This document shows positions 15,152-26,207 of a stretch of 64,000 nt of DNA, one piece after another. Below the pieces are notes generated by a model, which did not search any database, was not told the DNA's origin, and saw nothing but the letters and a program-made list of their open reading frames with translations. The position numbers were made by a program, and so were the translations under genes. The first letter of the stretch is position 1. Each line of letters begins with the position of its first letter. Origin of the DNA: Candolleomyces eurysporus. Lineage: Eukaryota; Basidiomycota; Agaricomycetes; Agaricales; Psathyrellaceae. The DNA is taken from NCBI GenBank assembly GCA_027579435.1, contig JANBPK010001041.1, positions 62,001 through 126,000 on the forward strand. The letters run 5' to 3'.

Positions 15152-15983
15152 ATAGGTTCATTCTCACGCCATCGCACGACGAATTACATTCCCTTGCGGA
15201 ACGTTCTTGCTGTGGTCTGCGTTTTTTCAAATTGGCAACTCAGATGACCTTCGACACTCTGCAACCCGGGTGTCAGAAATCGACTTATCATTTCTGTGGC
15301 GAGGTCAGCAACGGAGACTCCGGCTAGGTATAGTCCCTGGGCTGTCACTGCCCAGCCTGGGGCCTCGTCCCCGGATTCGATCAAATGACACCATTGCACA
15401 CCGTAAGGAACGCTCCGCTCTCCTTGTTCAAGAATATGTGCACTTGGGTCGAATTGCGGGTCGATTGTGACAGCTTCAATGACCGCTGGGGACCCGGGAA
15501 CGTACCTGGTTCATATCTGATATCCGGTCCCGAGGAGCACCGGAATAGTTCTGGAGCCGCAAGTCTGTCAACTACTGACCCTTGGACTTCTACCTACTGG
15601 TTCTAGAACCAGAAATATTTTAGCCACCCTTCGTCGCCTGTCCTCAATCCGGAGGCTCCAATTTTCGCCTGGGAGCAGATCTTGAAATTCGAGTCTATCG
15701 CTTCAAACGAAGCCTCGTGCAAAGAAAAGGTTCCACTACGCAATCTCTTTCTTTTCCCTTTTAACGACAGATACCATCTATCCATGCTGAACGTCAGTTC
15801 TAGAATTCTTGCAGCCATGGAACCCTATCAGTGTCAGGTAGAATGTTGTTCGACGCTGCAACGAATCTCACATGAGCACTATGTCTATCTTCTAATCCAA
15901 TTCTGAATACGGTGCTTCGGTTTCCCCGGATCCAAAAACAAAGAAGCGTTTGTCACGGTTAGGATTCAAAGTCTTCCAAAAGG

Positions 15984-16004
15984 TATAAAAGGGCTCGCTT
16001 TGGG
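15984..16004 (+). promoter_or_regulatory. Core promoter of I66-like gene B
   Basis: Same TATAAAAGGGCTCGCTTTGG sequence as before gene A, 90 bp before the start codon. The downstream leader (CAAAACAACCCAACCAACTA) is also nearly the same as in A. Confidence 0.75.
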
Positions 16005-16073
16005 CTCGAGCAAAACAACCCAACCAACTACAAGTCGCTTGTCTATTCAGTACTCTCTACTTCTGCAGTCGAC

Positions 16074-16694
16074 ATGTCTCTCGAGCCCGGCCTCTATCAA
16101 ATTAGAAGCATCCCCCCTCCAGAGCTCCTTCCTGAGTATGCTACGGGTGAACAACGTGAGACCCCTGTCCTGGTCTGGCCCAAGGTTACACCGTTTGGCA
16201 TCCAGGTGGTACGCAATTCTCTTTTGTCCGTCTGTTTTACTGCTTCATCAAATTGGAACAGTGGGATGTTGCCCGTGCCGAAGATGATCAATGGATTATC
16301 ACCGCGCCAGGCGGTCCTGATAACGGTGGTTGGGGTCGTGCCAACGATGCGCCTGGAGAGGATGTTCTCTTTACCACTACCATCAGGGGTTGGAATATCA
16401 GGCAGGGCGAAGACGGTGGATACGTGTTCGTACGATCCTTCGCTTCTTGCTCCGTCCTGACTAACTTCTAGTCGTGCATTTCCAGGATTTCCGTCCCGAC
16501 CTCAGTTATCGGTGCCATCTGGGCGGTTACTATCGAGGATGGTCATGTGAGTCTGCAGGCATCCTACTCTCTTGACTATAGCACTAATCTTTACTCAACA
16601 GCTCGCTATAAAGAGCTACCCAGTCATTCGTGATATGCCAGAGCTTCCTGTTTGGAAGTTCATCCCAGCCCACCTCCCAGCCAACAGTGATTAA
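16074..16694 (+). CDS. Small cospin-like (I66-like) protein B
   Basis: Intact four-exon paralogue of gene A. It reads MSLEPGLYQIRSIPPPELL, ETPVLVWPKVTPFGIQV, then after an intron WDVARAEDDQWIITAPGGPD, DVLFTTTIRGWNIRQGEDGGY, VISVPTSVIGAIWAVTIEDGH, and LAIKSYPVIRDMPELPVWKF, with TAA at 16692-16694. The WAV and DxxYxI spacing is closer to the cospin pattern than in copy A. No secretion signal, so it is probably cytoplasmic like known mushroom inhibitors; its target is unknown. Confidence 0.6.
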
Positions 16695-17033
16695 CTGATG
16701 GCGGAGCCTTGGGCAACCGATGGAAGGGACTGTTCGACGTTGCGCCTTTTTGAACACAACTCAATTTAATGCCATATTGTTGTACTTTTAGCGTGTGTTG
16801 GAGTCTCAATGCCATTCGTATCAAAAATGCTCTGGTTCTCTAGCATCACGCGTCATGCAACACTAATCGACCTCAGCCATTCGACTAGAGGTTTATGAGT
16901 CTCCTATAAAAAATACATCGCTGAAGGATCCGGAAATCTGAACCGAAGCGTGTCTGTAAATCGTAGGGGTGGGGATATAGAAACTCGCAAGCAAAGGTTT
17001 GGACAAAACAATCAAAATAGAGAAGCTCTTCAA

Positions 17034-18673
17034 TCACACCCCACCCAGCAGCATCTGCGCAACAATCATATCCAACTTCCTCCTCGTCAAAATCTCCTGC
17101 AAACGCACTATCATGTCACCCCTTGCTCCAGCAGTCGAGATGGAAGGGTTCTTTTCTGCATGGGCAGCTAAANTTTTTCTTCAGAACACTAACGTTCAAC
17201 GAAGAGCACGCCTCCGGGCAATCGATGAGAGGAGGTTGAATGTCAACGAGGTACATCGACTGCAAGTCTACATCATCATCAGCGCCGCCGTCGCCAAACG
17301 TCAGTGACCCTCGAAGAAACGATAAGAGAAACGATGCTTACTGTCGATATAGGTCTCGCAAGTATATGGAATTTCAATGTCGATATTTCGGCTCTCTTCG
17401 AAAATGGTACCAGCAAGCGTCCGTAGCCCCACCATATCAACGCCAGTATCCAGGATAGACAAAAATTCGAGGTTGGCAAGCAGGAGCATCGCAGGAACAG
17501 ATTCGGACGTGACATGCGGATTCGTCGCCACAGAAAGCCTGTTCAAAGTTTTCTTAAGGGGGACGAGCAGATAGATGCTAAAAGCTCCGTCGTAAGTACG
17601 GGAAAACCCTTCTGTGGAGAGGATACGGACGCTTCGTTGCCAATCCCGGTGTTGTTAAGATTCAAAGTCGACAGTTTGGGCAGGTGGTGAATGTGAACCA
17701 AGTGGAAGTCTTCAACGCGAGATCCGCCGAATGAGAGTTCCGTGAGATGCTGGAAGCTGAAGGGTTTGCCGAAAACTTCAGGCAGCGTATCGTGAGTTTC
17801 GGCCCTCGTCGTCACGACAGAATAAGAGCTTCACCTTCAATCACTTCTTGGCCACAGATATTTAATCCATCTTCGTCGAAAAGAGATGCCACTAGAGACA
17901 AGGAGGTAACGTCCGTTCGCCGGAAAGCCTTCAAGATGTGGTGATTCATATAGCCATTTTCAGCGAGGAAATTCGCCATCTTTTGGATAGTCAAGTCGGG
18001 TATTCCTCCTAGACGTTCTTCAAGGCGGATCCCAGGAAGCAGAGCCAGAACTTTAGTCAATACCTCCTCCAGAGAGGTGAGTTCGAAAAGCCCGGGAGCG
18101 TAGCCACTGTCATGAGGTTTAGACAAATTGTTGAGGGTAGGTGAGCCGGTAACGTCAAAGTTGACTTTTTCGTGTTCAACCTCCAGCTCGAAAGACGAAT
18201 CGTGGGCCACCAGGATAGATTTAGCGTACTTGGGGGCGGGGGCCTCGACATCACTTGAACTCGAATCCCGCTTGCGTTTNCCCCCCTTGTTCATTAGCGA
18301 GAGTACTTTGCAGATTAGGTGGGTGGTCCGATAGCGTGAATTCTTCGACAGTAGTGCTGGGCGAGTTGGTCACCGAAGGCAGTGGGATTCTTTGGGGCAG
18401 GCCACGTTGTTTTACAGTGCCTCGCCTTCGATTTCCCAGATTAACGCCGACAATCCAGTCGTGGTCGGAGTCGTATTTGAAGTTAACTGAGCCCACATCG
18501 TCCGCAGCAGATCCAGATTCTCCGAGCATCCTAGCGAAAGCGTCGAAGAGGCTGCCCCTTCGGTAAGTCGTCCCAAGCAAAACTGACTGTCGGATAGCCT
18601 GCAGATACGCCGCAGCGGGTAAAGAGGGGCAATAGCATGGATTCTTGATATCGATAATGGCGGGCTGGTGCAT
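17034..18673 (-). CDS. LRR protein with C-terminal SAP-like domain
   Basis: Reads [40 protein letters not shown], an acidic/basic linker with [19 protein letters not shown] (a likely nuclear signal), then leucine-rich stretches ([58 protein letters not shown]). The C-terminus ([37 protein letters not shown]) resembles a SAP-like motif. Two N's disrupt it: 18280 beside six C's and 17173 beside five T's. Removing each restores a continuous frame (EQGGKRKRD and KKNLAAHAEK). The family is known to me only as uncharacterised agaricomycete proteins; nuclear DNA or protein binding is a guess. A decayed relative lies at 46.3 kb. Confidence 0.7.
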
Positions 18674-18936
18674 GGCGGAGGTAGTATGGTAGCAGAGCAG
18701 GTTCAGTACAAGGCGGTCAAGAGGCTGAAAATTCCAAACTAAGGCAAACAAGGCTGTGCATCAATCCCTGGCACATGGCTCCCGTCTCAGAAGTCCATTG
18801 GATGCCTCAATCGAGCCTTCACATCTTTGAAGGCATCATCGCAAAATCGACTGCTGCGGAGGATGCTTAAATAGTCTCATCTATAACATTGTGCCTTATC
18901 CCGCTAACGTCGTTCACCTCTCACGTCAAGCTCACG

Positions 18937-19554
18937 ATGAGCTCTCTTATCCAAACACCCAGAAAGCGACTACTTTCCCGGATTGTGTGGGCCTCGCTCA
19001 TTACATCCTGCATCGTTTTCGGTCTCTCGATGCCTTTGCTGGGAATAAATTCCCTCTTCATCTCTGTATCCGCCGCTGGCGCAACGATAATTTTTGACGT
19101 AACCATGCTAGCAATCCATTGGAGGGAGGAGAAGCAACAGAGGAAAAAGAAAAATGAGCTCGACTTGAAACCGGCTTCGTCCCAAAGTCACGGCACAATC
19201 CCCGCCTCATCGCCCCCTTTACCCGCTATCCCGTCGAATGCGCCGCATGGCACCTTCCTCCCATGCTACTGCCGTCTACCGTCCATGATTATCGCATTCC
19301 TCCTCTTGCTTCTGTGGATCGCAGATCTTCCTATCGTTTTATATTTCACCATCCTTTTTAACGGATATTTAGATTGGGGTAAACCCGCCCCTCAGGACGT
19401 GCTCCCAGCGTCTATTATCGAGATAGTTTTTGTCGCAGTGCATATTGGCGTTTGGGGGACATTTTGCGAGCTGTGTAGAAGGGAGCGAAGGAGTCTGTTA
19501 AATCTGGAGGGGAGGTTTAAGTGGTATCAACTTGGACGTTATCACCAGGCTTAA
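18937..19554 (+). CDS. Four-segment membrane protein, unknown function
   Basis: Single-exon gene of 205 residues from MSSLIQTPRKRLLSRIVWAS to the stop at 19552-19554. Hydrophobic segments are at about residues 12-33, 36-58, 122-150 and 163-188, separated by a highly charged loop (REEKQQRKKKNE). The C-terminus (CRRERRSLLNLEGRFKWYQL) is basic. This resembles small tetraspan proteins common in mushroom genomes, but I recognise no family. ATG 18937 is chosen because it directly precedes the first segment. Confidence 0.7.
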   Translation: MSSLIQTPRKRLLSRIVWASLITSCIVFGLSMPLLGINSLFISVSAAGATIIFDVTMLAIHWREEKQQRKKKNELDLKPASSQSHGTIPASSPPLPAIPSNAPHGTFLPCYCRLPSMIIAFLLLLLWIADLPIVLYFTILFNGYLDWGKPAPQDVLPASIIEIVFVAVHIGVWGTFCELCRRERRSLLNLEGRFKWYQLGRYHQA

Positions 19555-19833
19555 TTTATGTATCTATGAATCGGATCTCTGTGACGATTGCGATGAACTT
19601 TATGGATCGTGATTCTGCTTCTCTTGGACACTACCTCTGATCACTAGTAGGACACCAATACCGCTCTTGTATTTTATCATGACTTCAAGATTCATATTTT
19701 GTAAGGGTTTTTGAATCAGTATCACGGACGGGATGCGTTTTTCTCTGCAGTCCTTTTGACAATGCTGTCTTCCACCAAGGCCAAGTCCCCGATTCGCGAA
19801 CTGACCTGCCCTTATGTGTGTCACGTGAATCAA

Positions 19834-22800
19834 ATGATGACACCTAAGGAGAGTGGGAGCGACCCGTCGCCGTCGTCCACGTCCTCCTCGCCCCTAGAAT
19901 CGCGTAACCCATCCTTCATGAAGCGCCGGAGTAACAAGTCGCACAGGGTAGGTGTAGCGATACTCTATCTATACTCTACTGACCCTCCAAAAGGTCCCTA
20001 ATGTCAAACTTCGGCCAGGCCAGGCACAATCGTCGACATCGAGCCTAGCGAAAGAATCGAGTTTCTGGCTGCAAGACAGTCAAATTGGCAGCGACGATAC
20101 AGCAATCAGGGATACTTGTCCGAGACCTTTCAAAAACGTCGTCTTGTGCGCGACTGGGATACCGGATAAAGTGAGTGGTCATGTATTCCTTCGGCGATAC
20201 GTGCACGCTGAACCTTGCTTTAGCCTGCGTTATTCAAGAAAGCTTTGGAGCTTGGCGCCAGCACAATAAGCGCATTCACGGACAAGGTGACGCATCTGGT
20301 AGCCGTCAATCATGGTGGAGCGAAATACAAGGTGCGTGGGGCTACCGTGTCCAGTGGTCCACAGATTGCTTACCGCTAGGCTTGCAGTGCGCGTTAGAGC
20401 ATAACGTCCCAATTGTGAAACCGTCTTGGGTTGAAGAAAACTACGACATTTGGCTACATGGAGATGATGTAGAACCTGATTTAAACAAGGTGCGCCGTTT
20501 GACCTCTTCGCCGTCAGCAACGGTCGTATTCACGAGGGGATTAGAGCATTGTAGGCCATCGTCTACCCGTCTTCTCAGACATTGTTCTGTGTCTTTCCGG
20601 CATTCCTGAACTCGAACGTAGAGCCGACATTCGCCGGATTGTCGAAGAACAGGGAGGACAATACGTCAAGGCTATCGAACGACCCGTCCGAGTGACCCAC
20701 TTGCTGTGCTCTGGAGAAGAGGAAACCGACAAGATGCGATACGCTGAGAAATTTGCTCAACGAGGGGAAGCGCAAATACACCTTGTATGGGAGGACTGGT
20801 TCTGGGACTCGTTGATGGTAAATGGGCGTTTGGAGGAGTCACGGTACAACATTCGCAACCCTCGTCCGCAGCTCATGGTTCCTCGCAACACGCAGCCCAA
20901 TATCCCCGATTCCACCGTCCCTTCGCGCTCCAATAGCATGAATGCACCAGCACCTGAAGACCCAGAAGACCTGGATGCCGAAGCCGCTCGCGTCAACATT
21001 GTTCCCGACATCACGCTCAAGGTGTGGACAGGCCTGTTAGAACGGCGCGGGTACGAAATGGCGGAAGGGGAGATTATTCGAAGCCCTACTAAATCTCAAA
21101 ACCAATCGCGTTCGGTAACGCCCCCACAACCGCAAAAGTCTCGTTCTGGGAGACCTTCGAAGACAACGGGGGTCATCTCCGCTGTTAGACGTACCAATAC
21201 TTTTGAAGCCGCAGAGAAAGTACCCTCTCAGCGGACTCTCCCCTTTAAACGCGGCAAAGACGCGAGCGCTCCGCCCGAAGAAGAGGCAGGACCTTCGAAT
21301 CAGAGTCGANGGGGGGACTCCAAAGGCCGACAAACCTCCTCACATCTTTGATGGCATGCGGTTTTGTCTTCTTGGCGAAGCGGACACGCCTGGTGTGCGT
21401 AGTGCCATCCAGGACAGCGGAGGGACCGTAACATCCGAATACTCTAACCCCGGTAATGATGTCGATTTTTATCTCGTTCGACTTCTCAGGTGCGTAGCTA
21501 CCAGCGTTTCTGATCAAACTACTGACTCGGTTCTCAGTGGCAGCAAGTTATATCGTCGGGAGCAAGATCAGGCTTTGCAAGCCAAGTTTAGGACGGAATG
21601 CTGGCTTGAACGATGTCTCCATGAGGAACGGGTTTGCCAACCCCATGAGCATGTTTCGTTTCTGCCGCTGGCCGTGAATCTTCCTATACCCGGTTGGTTC
21701 TCCGTCTCCTTCTCATTCGCTCTCTCCTGATCAACTCTCTTCTAGGCTCAGGGTCTCTGCTTTTCGGGTTTTCGGGCCTCGACCAGTCGGAGTCCTGCCA
21801 TACGAAACGACTGCTCAAAGCCTTCGGTACGAGGATCCTACCCTTCTGTTTTTGACATTGCAGTTAATCCGTCTTTTTAGGAATCAACCTCATACCACGC
21901 TTTTCCAAGAAAGCGACTCATTTGTTGTGCCCATCTGGCGTCGGCCTCAAGTTTGAGAAGGCTCGAGAATGGGGTATTCCTGTCGTTTCATACGAATGGC
22001 TGGCCGCAATCGTATCCACCGGCACGATCCCTTCTCCTGGCCAACACATTGTCGAGGGCCCACCTCAAGCCGAAGTTTCTTCGAAACACGAGCCTGCCTT
22101 GGATACCAAAGGAAAGGGCAAAGCTGTGGATATCCCTGTGAATCCTGCTGGCTCCACTACGGACAAAGGGAAAGGCAGACTTCGCAGCAAATCCATGCAT
22201 TTCCCAACTGATGATGACATGGATGTCGACCCGCATATGAACGACATCACCAACAGTGCGTTTACTTCTTCTCTAAAAAAATGGTATTCTTAACGAGCTA
22301 GGTCCTACACCAGAACCTCTTGATCCTCCTGAACCAGGATCTTCGAAGCAACCCCTAGCTAAGGCAGGAAGCCTGGAGCGCCAACCCACCGCGATTATAC
22401 CTGAAGGCCAGCCAGCACTCCGAGGGTTTGGTCAGCCTACGGAGGTGTTGGGCAGCTTCCCCAACTCGAGTGCGACCTCATCTTCGTACTACGCGCACCC
22501 CTCTTCTATCAAGCCGTTGAGTCAGGCTACACCTCTCGTGAAATACGGAACCAACCCCAAATCGCATTCTATCGCTCATACACTGAATGAAAGTATGCTG
22601 CTCGAGCAGGAAGAGCAGCAAAAGCAGCAACGGTCTACGCAGCGTGGTGGTGAAAAGCGTCGGCCGAATAAATCTAGGAAACTCACAGATCAGTCTACAC
22701 CCTCGAGAAAATCTTCGGCCGGGTTGTTTGGCCACCCAGGGGAAGACGGGGAAGGGAACGGTAATGGAGATGGTGACAATCCCAATATCCCGATTCCGTC

Positions 22801-23515
22801 GTCGAAATCCCCTTCTCCGATGAAAGGCCCGAGACGATTGTCGTCGATGTCTCCCACGAAGATGGATCCAGGCGCTGCCAAGGCCCTGCAGGAGAGTATC
22901 GCATCGCTGCTCGGGAAGAGGCAATCACCGGAAGATGACGAGGACAACGGGGCCGGGGATAGTTTGCCTCGCGTTGAGAGTGCTGCGGCTACGGAGCCGT
23001 CAAACGAAGCCAGCAGCGATGGGAATAAGACTGAGGAAACGACGAAGAGTCGTAGTCCCGCGAAGCGGAAGAGGCCTCAGCGAGCCAAGGTATGAAAGTT
23101 TTTCTCGCTTTATCCTTCGTTGAGGCAATGTGGACTCATTGGTGCCCCCCCCCTGCTTTAGCCTGTCGCTCGTGCAAAGGCCTCACGTCGCAAATCACCG
23201 CCAGCGGCTTCAGCTCAAGCAGAAGGCGTCTCGCTTAGTGCTTTCGACCCATATGGAGCCGGAAGTGCTGGCGGAGGCGATGAAGAGAGCCAGAGGCATG
23301 AGGAGCAGAGTCTTAGAGTTGTTTACGAAGACCCCGCACAGCTACAGGAACGAGAGCGGTTGATCAACCTGCTGGGGAAGACGTCATCGAAGGGGTCGAT
23401 TATTTCGCAGGAAGAGTCGATTAGTACGATGACCCTTTCAGGAAGTAGCGCTAGGTTGAGTGGGATTAGTACGAGGTCATCGACAAGGAGAAGCGCGAGG
23501 GTGTCTGGGTTCTAG
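19834..23515 (+). CDS. rad4: TopBP1/Rad4/Dpb11 BRCT-repeat replication and checkpoint protein
   Basis: Multi-BRCT scaffold that links CDK-phosphorylated Sld3/Treslin to replication initiation and activates the ATR checkpoint. BRCT1 has VLCATGIPDKPALF, THLVAVNHGGAKYKCALEHN and IVKPSWVEENYDIW. BRCT2 has LERRADIRRIVEEQGGQYVK, VTHLLCSGEE and HLVWEDWFWDSL. After a Ser/Pro linker come BRCT3 (IFDGMRFCLLGEADTPGV, WLERCLHEERV) and BRCT4 (KKATHLLCPSGVGLKFEKA, GIPVVSYEWLAA). The C-terminal tail is disordered, with KSRSPAKRKRPQRAK as a likely nuclear signal, ending VSGF at 23515. Deleting the N at 21310 joins NQSRG to GTPKADKPP in frame. The start is uncertain; ATG 19762 is an in-frame alternative. Confidence 0.85.
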
Positions 23516-24758
23516 GAGGATCGAACTCGAGGGTCCGAGATTTAAATTCGAACTCTCGTTCCTTCGAGACCAGGCCGCCGTCTCGGGCGATTTCGGTGGT
23601 TAGTTGGTTAGATCTACTTTGTCTTCGGCTGAACGATCTTTTTTGGTTTCGGGTGTTTGATAAGTACTTACGGTACGCGCTTTCCCCGTTGTAGTACAGG
23701 ATCTTGCTGGTCGGATCTGCTTGAGTGCATGTATGTATGTAACTTTATTGATGCTTTTTCTATTCATCACTTCACTGTACCTGGTTCATGATACCCGCCG
23801 CTACCTAGCGCGTCTACGCCATTACCCGAGTGTGTTCTGTGCCTTGACAATCATATTCATCTGGCAAAACTTTATTTATAATGCAGCCTGGTCCTTTGGG
23901 GAGGACATGAAGGCGACAGTTGGCCGAACCCACCCTTTTCCGTTTATTTGTCGCAGGTCGGTGCTATTAGGGAATGAATTGGAGCTAAAATTCGGAAATG
24001 AAATGGCAGAAACTGCCATCCGCCAGCGCCAAACATCTCGGAGCCAGACGCTAGAGTGTTACTGTAGAGAAACGATCACGAGGACGTGTTACAACATTTG
24101 TTGAGAGCCTCCTCCGGTGTCTTCGTCTTCACGTAAATCACTGAAACTCTAATAGGAATGAATGCCAGGTGATTTGCAGGTGCTTCGTTTCAAGTCTGAT
24201 GAGAAGAAGCCCTGAAGAAGCGTCATATTGATTTGACACGTACTATTGGGGAAGGAGGCTTGCCCCTTGCCTGCGTTCATTTCCGCCGTGGCCGCGCCCG
24301 GACTACCCGCGGATCCATCAAAAGTGGACCCACAAACGCCTGATGGGCGCTCGATCGGGCGCTGCGCCGCGGCTCTCCCCGCTCCTTTTGGCACTCCAGA
24401 ATCGTGTTTCGCGGAAATGTAAGGAAACCGTGTTGGCGAATGCGTTATAGGATGTACATGTTGCGTAAGTGACTATGAAACCAATTAATGCAATACTCTA
24501 TGTGTAGGATGCTTATACATGATGTTCGGTTGCGTAGAACCAGTGTGCCAAGAGTGAGTGGATAGATCAGCGATAGATAAGCGGTACAGCGCACAAAGAT
24601 GTGACGAAAGTGAGAACGAGATGCGGAGCATATGACTAGCAAACATGAGACGACAATTTGGAGAATGAAAAGCTGCGGGGAACCAGTACCTAGATACTGG
24701 ATGGAGTGAAAATGGGGGAAAGGTGCGGCGATGATGCGTAAGCTCAATGTAGTGAATC
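23516..24758. other. Intergenic, no gene recognised
   Basis: Convergent 3' regions of the BRCT and forkhead genes. Short open frames (for example 23721-24104 +) show no family signature. No repeat noted. Confidence 0.4.
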
Positions 24759-26207
24759 CTATCGTCCTCCTGAGAGATAGCCGGGTGAACCCTCTGGTGA
24801 GGACCCGACACTGTCTTGATAGAAGTATTGGTCGGCTGGACTGGTTGAAGTCATAGGTCTCATGCCAGCCGTCGTGGAGTACTGCAAGCGGGGCGAGGCT
24901 TCCAGCCTGCGTGATGTACCGTGAGATGGGGAGGAATAAGGTGAAACTCGTCGAGCGGCTCTTGAAGAAGACGCGCGGGACCCCCTCGAGGAATCGGATT
25001 GATCAGACTCCATCATCATCCCAAAGTCGGCATCTGTAAAGTCGTCGTCGTCGTCAAATTCCTCGGACCTTGACCTCGCCTCCTTGCCCTTGCGCGACTT
25101 GCGTTTTCGATCGCGTTTGTAGCCTTCTCCCTTGGAGTGATCGATCTCCCAATAGTTACCTTTGCCGGGCTCCGTGAGGGGGCGATGCACGTTCCTGAAA
25201 ACTTGATTCAAACTAAGATTGTGTCGGATTGACCCCTTGAAGGACAATGGTTAGACTCCGTCACGATGAGATAATCGATATCACCCATACCTTCCATGCA
25301 CCTTTTGGTTGGTTGCGATAATACTCGAAACGGGCCTCAATCGCTTCGTAGATCTGCTTCAGTGTGGCGCGCTGATTCGGACTGCCATAGATTGCGAGTC
25401 GGACAAGAAGGGGGTAGGAATGAGGTGGACGTTGACCTGGCTCGGGGTCGGGAAGTGACCAGAGACTGATATCTTCTCCGGGCTTTAGACCTAGCTTGAT
25501 ACGGAGGAATTCACCAGGGTCGGGTAAGGGTTGTCCAGAAGGCATCTCATCGTCAAAAATGCCTGTGTCTTGCAGGGTGACGATATTATCTCCAGGACGA
25601 CCGGAATATGGACCAGAGAGAGGGTAAGATCGCGAAAGTGGGGGCATTGGTGGTCCGTCGGTCAACTGGTTAGGAAGGGAACTGGGGTGTGGCATGGACT
25701 GTCCAGGGAACGCGTAGGGCATTGAGTTCTCCCTCTGTCCTTGGTAGGGTACAGGATACGTGTATCCCTGGCTCAACTGGGCGGAGAAACTAGGTTGATA
25801 TTCAAGTTGAGGGTCCACTCCAAGATTTAAACCTTGCGCTGGTGGCATTCTGTAGTCATGTTGCCCGTATGCTGCAAGGTCCTGTACCCACAAACGTACA
25901 CATATGATGAGTCATAGGCTCGGGAATAAACACCAGGTCATCAGAGAAGACTTACAGGATAACTATCCCTGCGTGGTATATATGGCGCGTCATCGTGGGC
26001 GAGGCGACCTCCGACACTATGTGTCATACATGAGCCTGCGAAAAAAAAAACACACGCTAGGAGAACATACGGAGCATACGACACTGGCTCGGCCATGTGT
26101 GCAGCATTGACAGCGTCAGGGTTGAGCCGTCCATGGTAGATGTTGTTCGTCGAGTGGGACATGACTGGAGAGGGAGCGCGTCGTTGCGCGTGTTTCGGAA
26201 CGGCCAT
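24759..26207 (-). CDS. Forkhead transcription factor
   Basis: N-terminal exons read [20 protein letters not shown] and [11 protein letters not shown] Pro/Gln/Tyr-rich region follows, then the forkhead DNA-binding domain split by an intron at about 25230-25290: [36 protein letters not shown] and GAWK joined to [19 protein letters not shown] and [18 protein letters not shown]. The recognition helix SIRHNLSLN is canonical. A basic [12 protein letters not shown] tail (nuclear signal) and an acidic [12 protein letters not shown] stretch follow, then a Ser-rich C-terminus ending at TAG 24759-24761. Fungal relatives (Fkh, Sep1, Hcm1) act in cell-cycle transcription; I cannot assign the subgroup. A ten-A run near 26041 lies in an intron. 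Confidence 0.85.

Larger units (their letters stand above)
12490..15160 (+). repeat. Direct duplication unit 1 (I66 gene plus LRR tail)
   Basis: Matches 15161-17300 in blocks: the pre-gene region (12650 vs 15246), the promoter, the gene, and the LRR 3' end (14777 vs 16927). Spacing differs by several hundred bases between blocks, so each unit has later indels. Both edges carry a GCCGC..TCGCCAAA sequence, which is the exon-intron edge of the LRR gene. Confidence 0.75.
15161..17300 (+). repeat. Direct duplication unit 2 (I66 gene plus LRR tail)
   Basis: Second copy of the segment at 12490-15160. It contains I66-like gene B and the 3' end of the complete LRR gene, and so is probably the ancestral arrangement. 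Confidence 0.75.

Noticed and set aside
26041..26050. Ten-A run as a retroposon tail
   Set aside because: It lies inside a forkhead intron, with no upstream coding similarity or target duplication.
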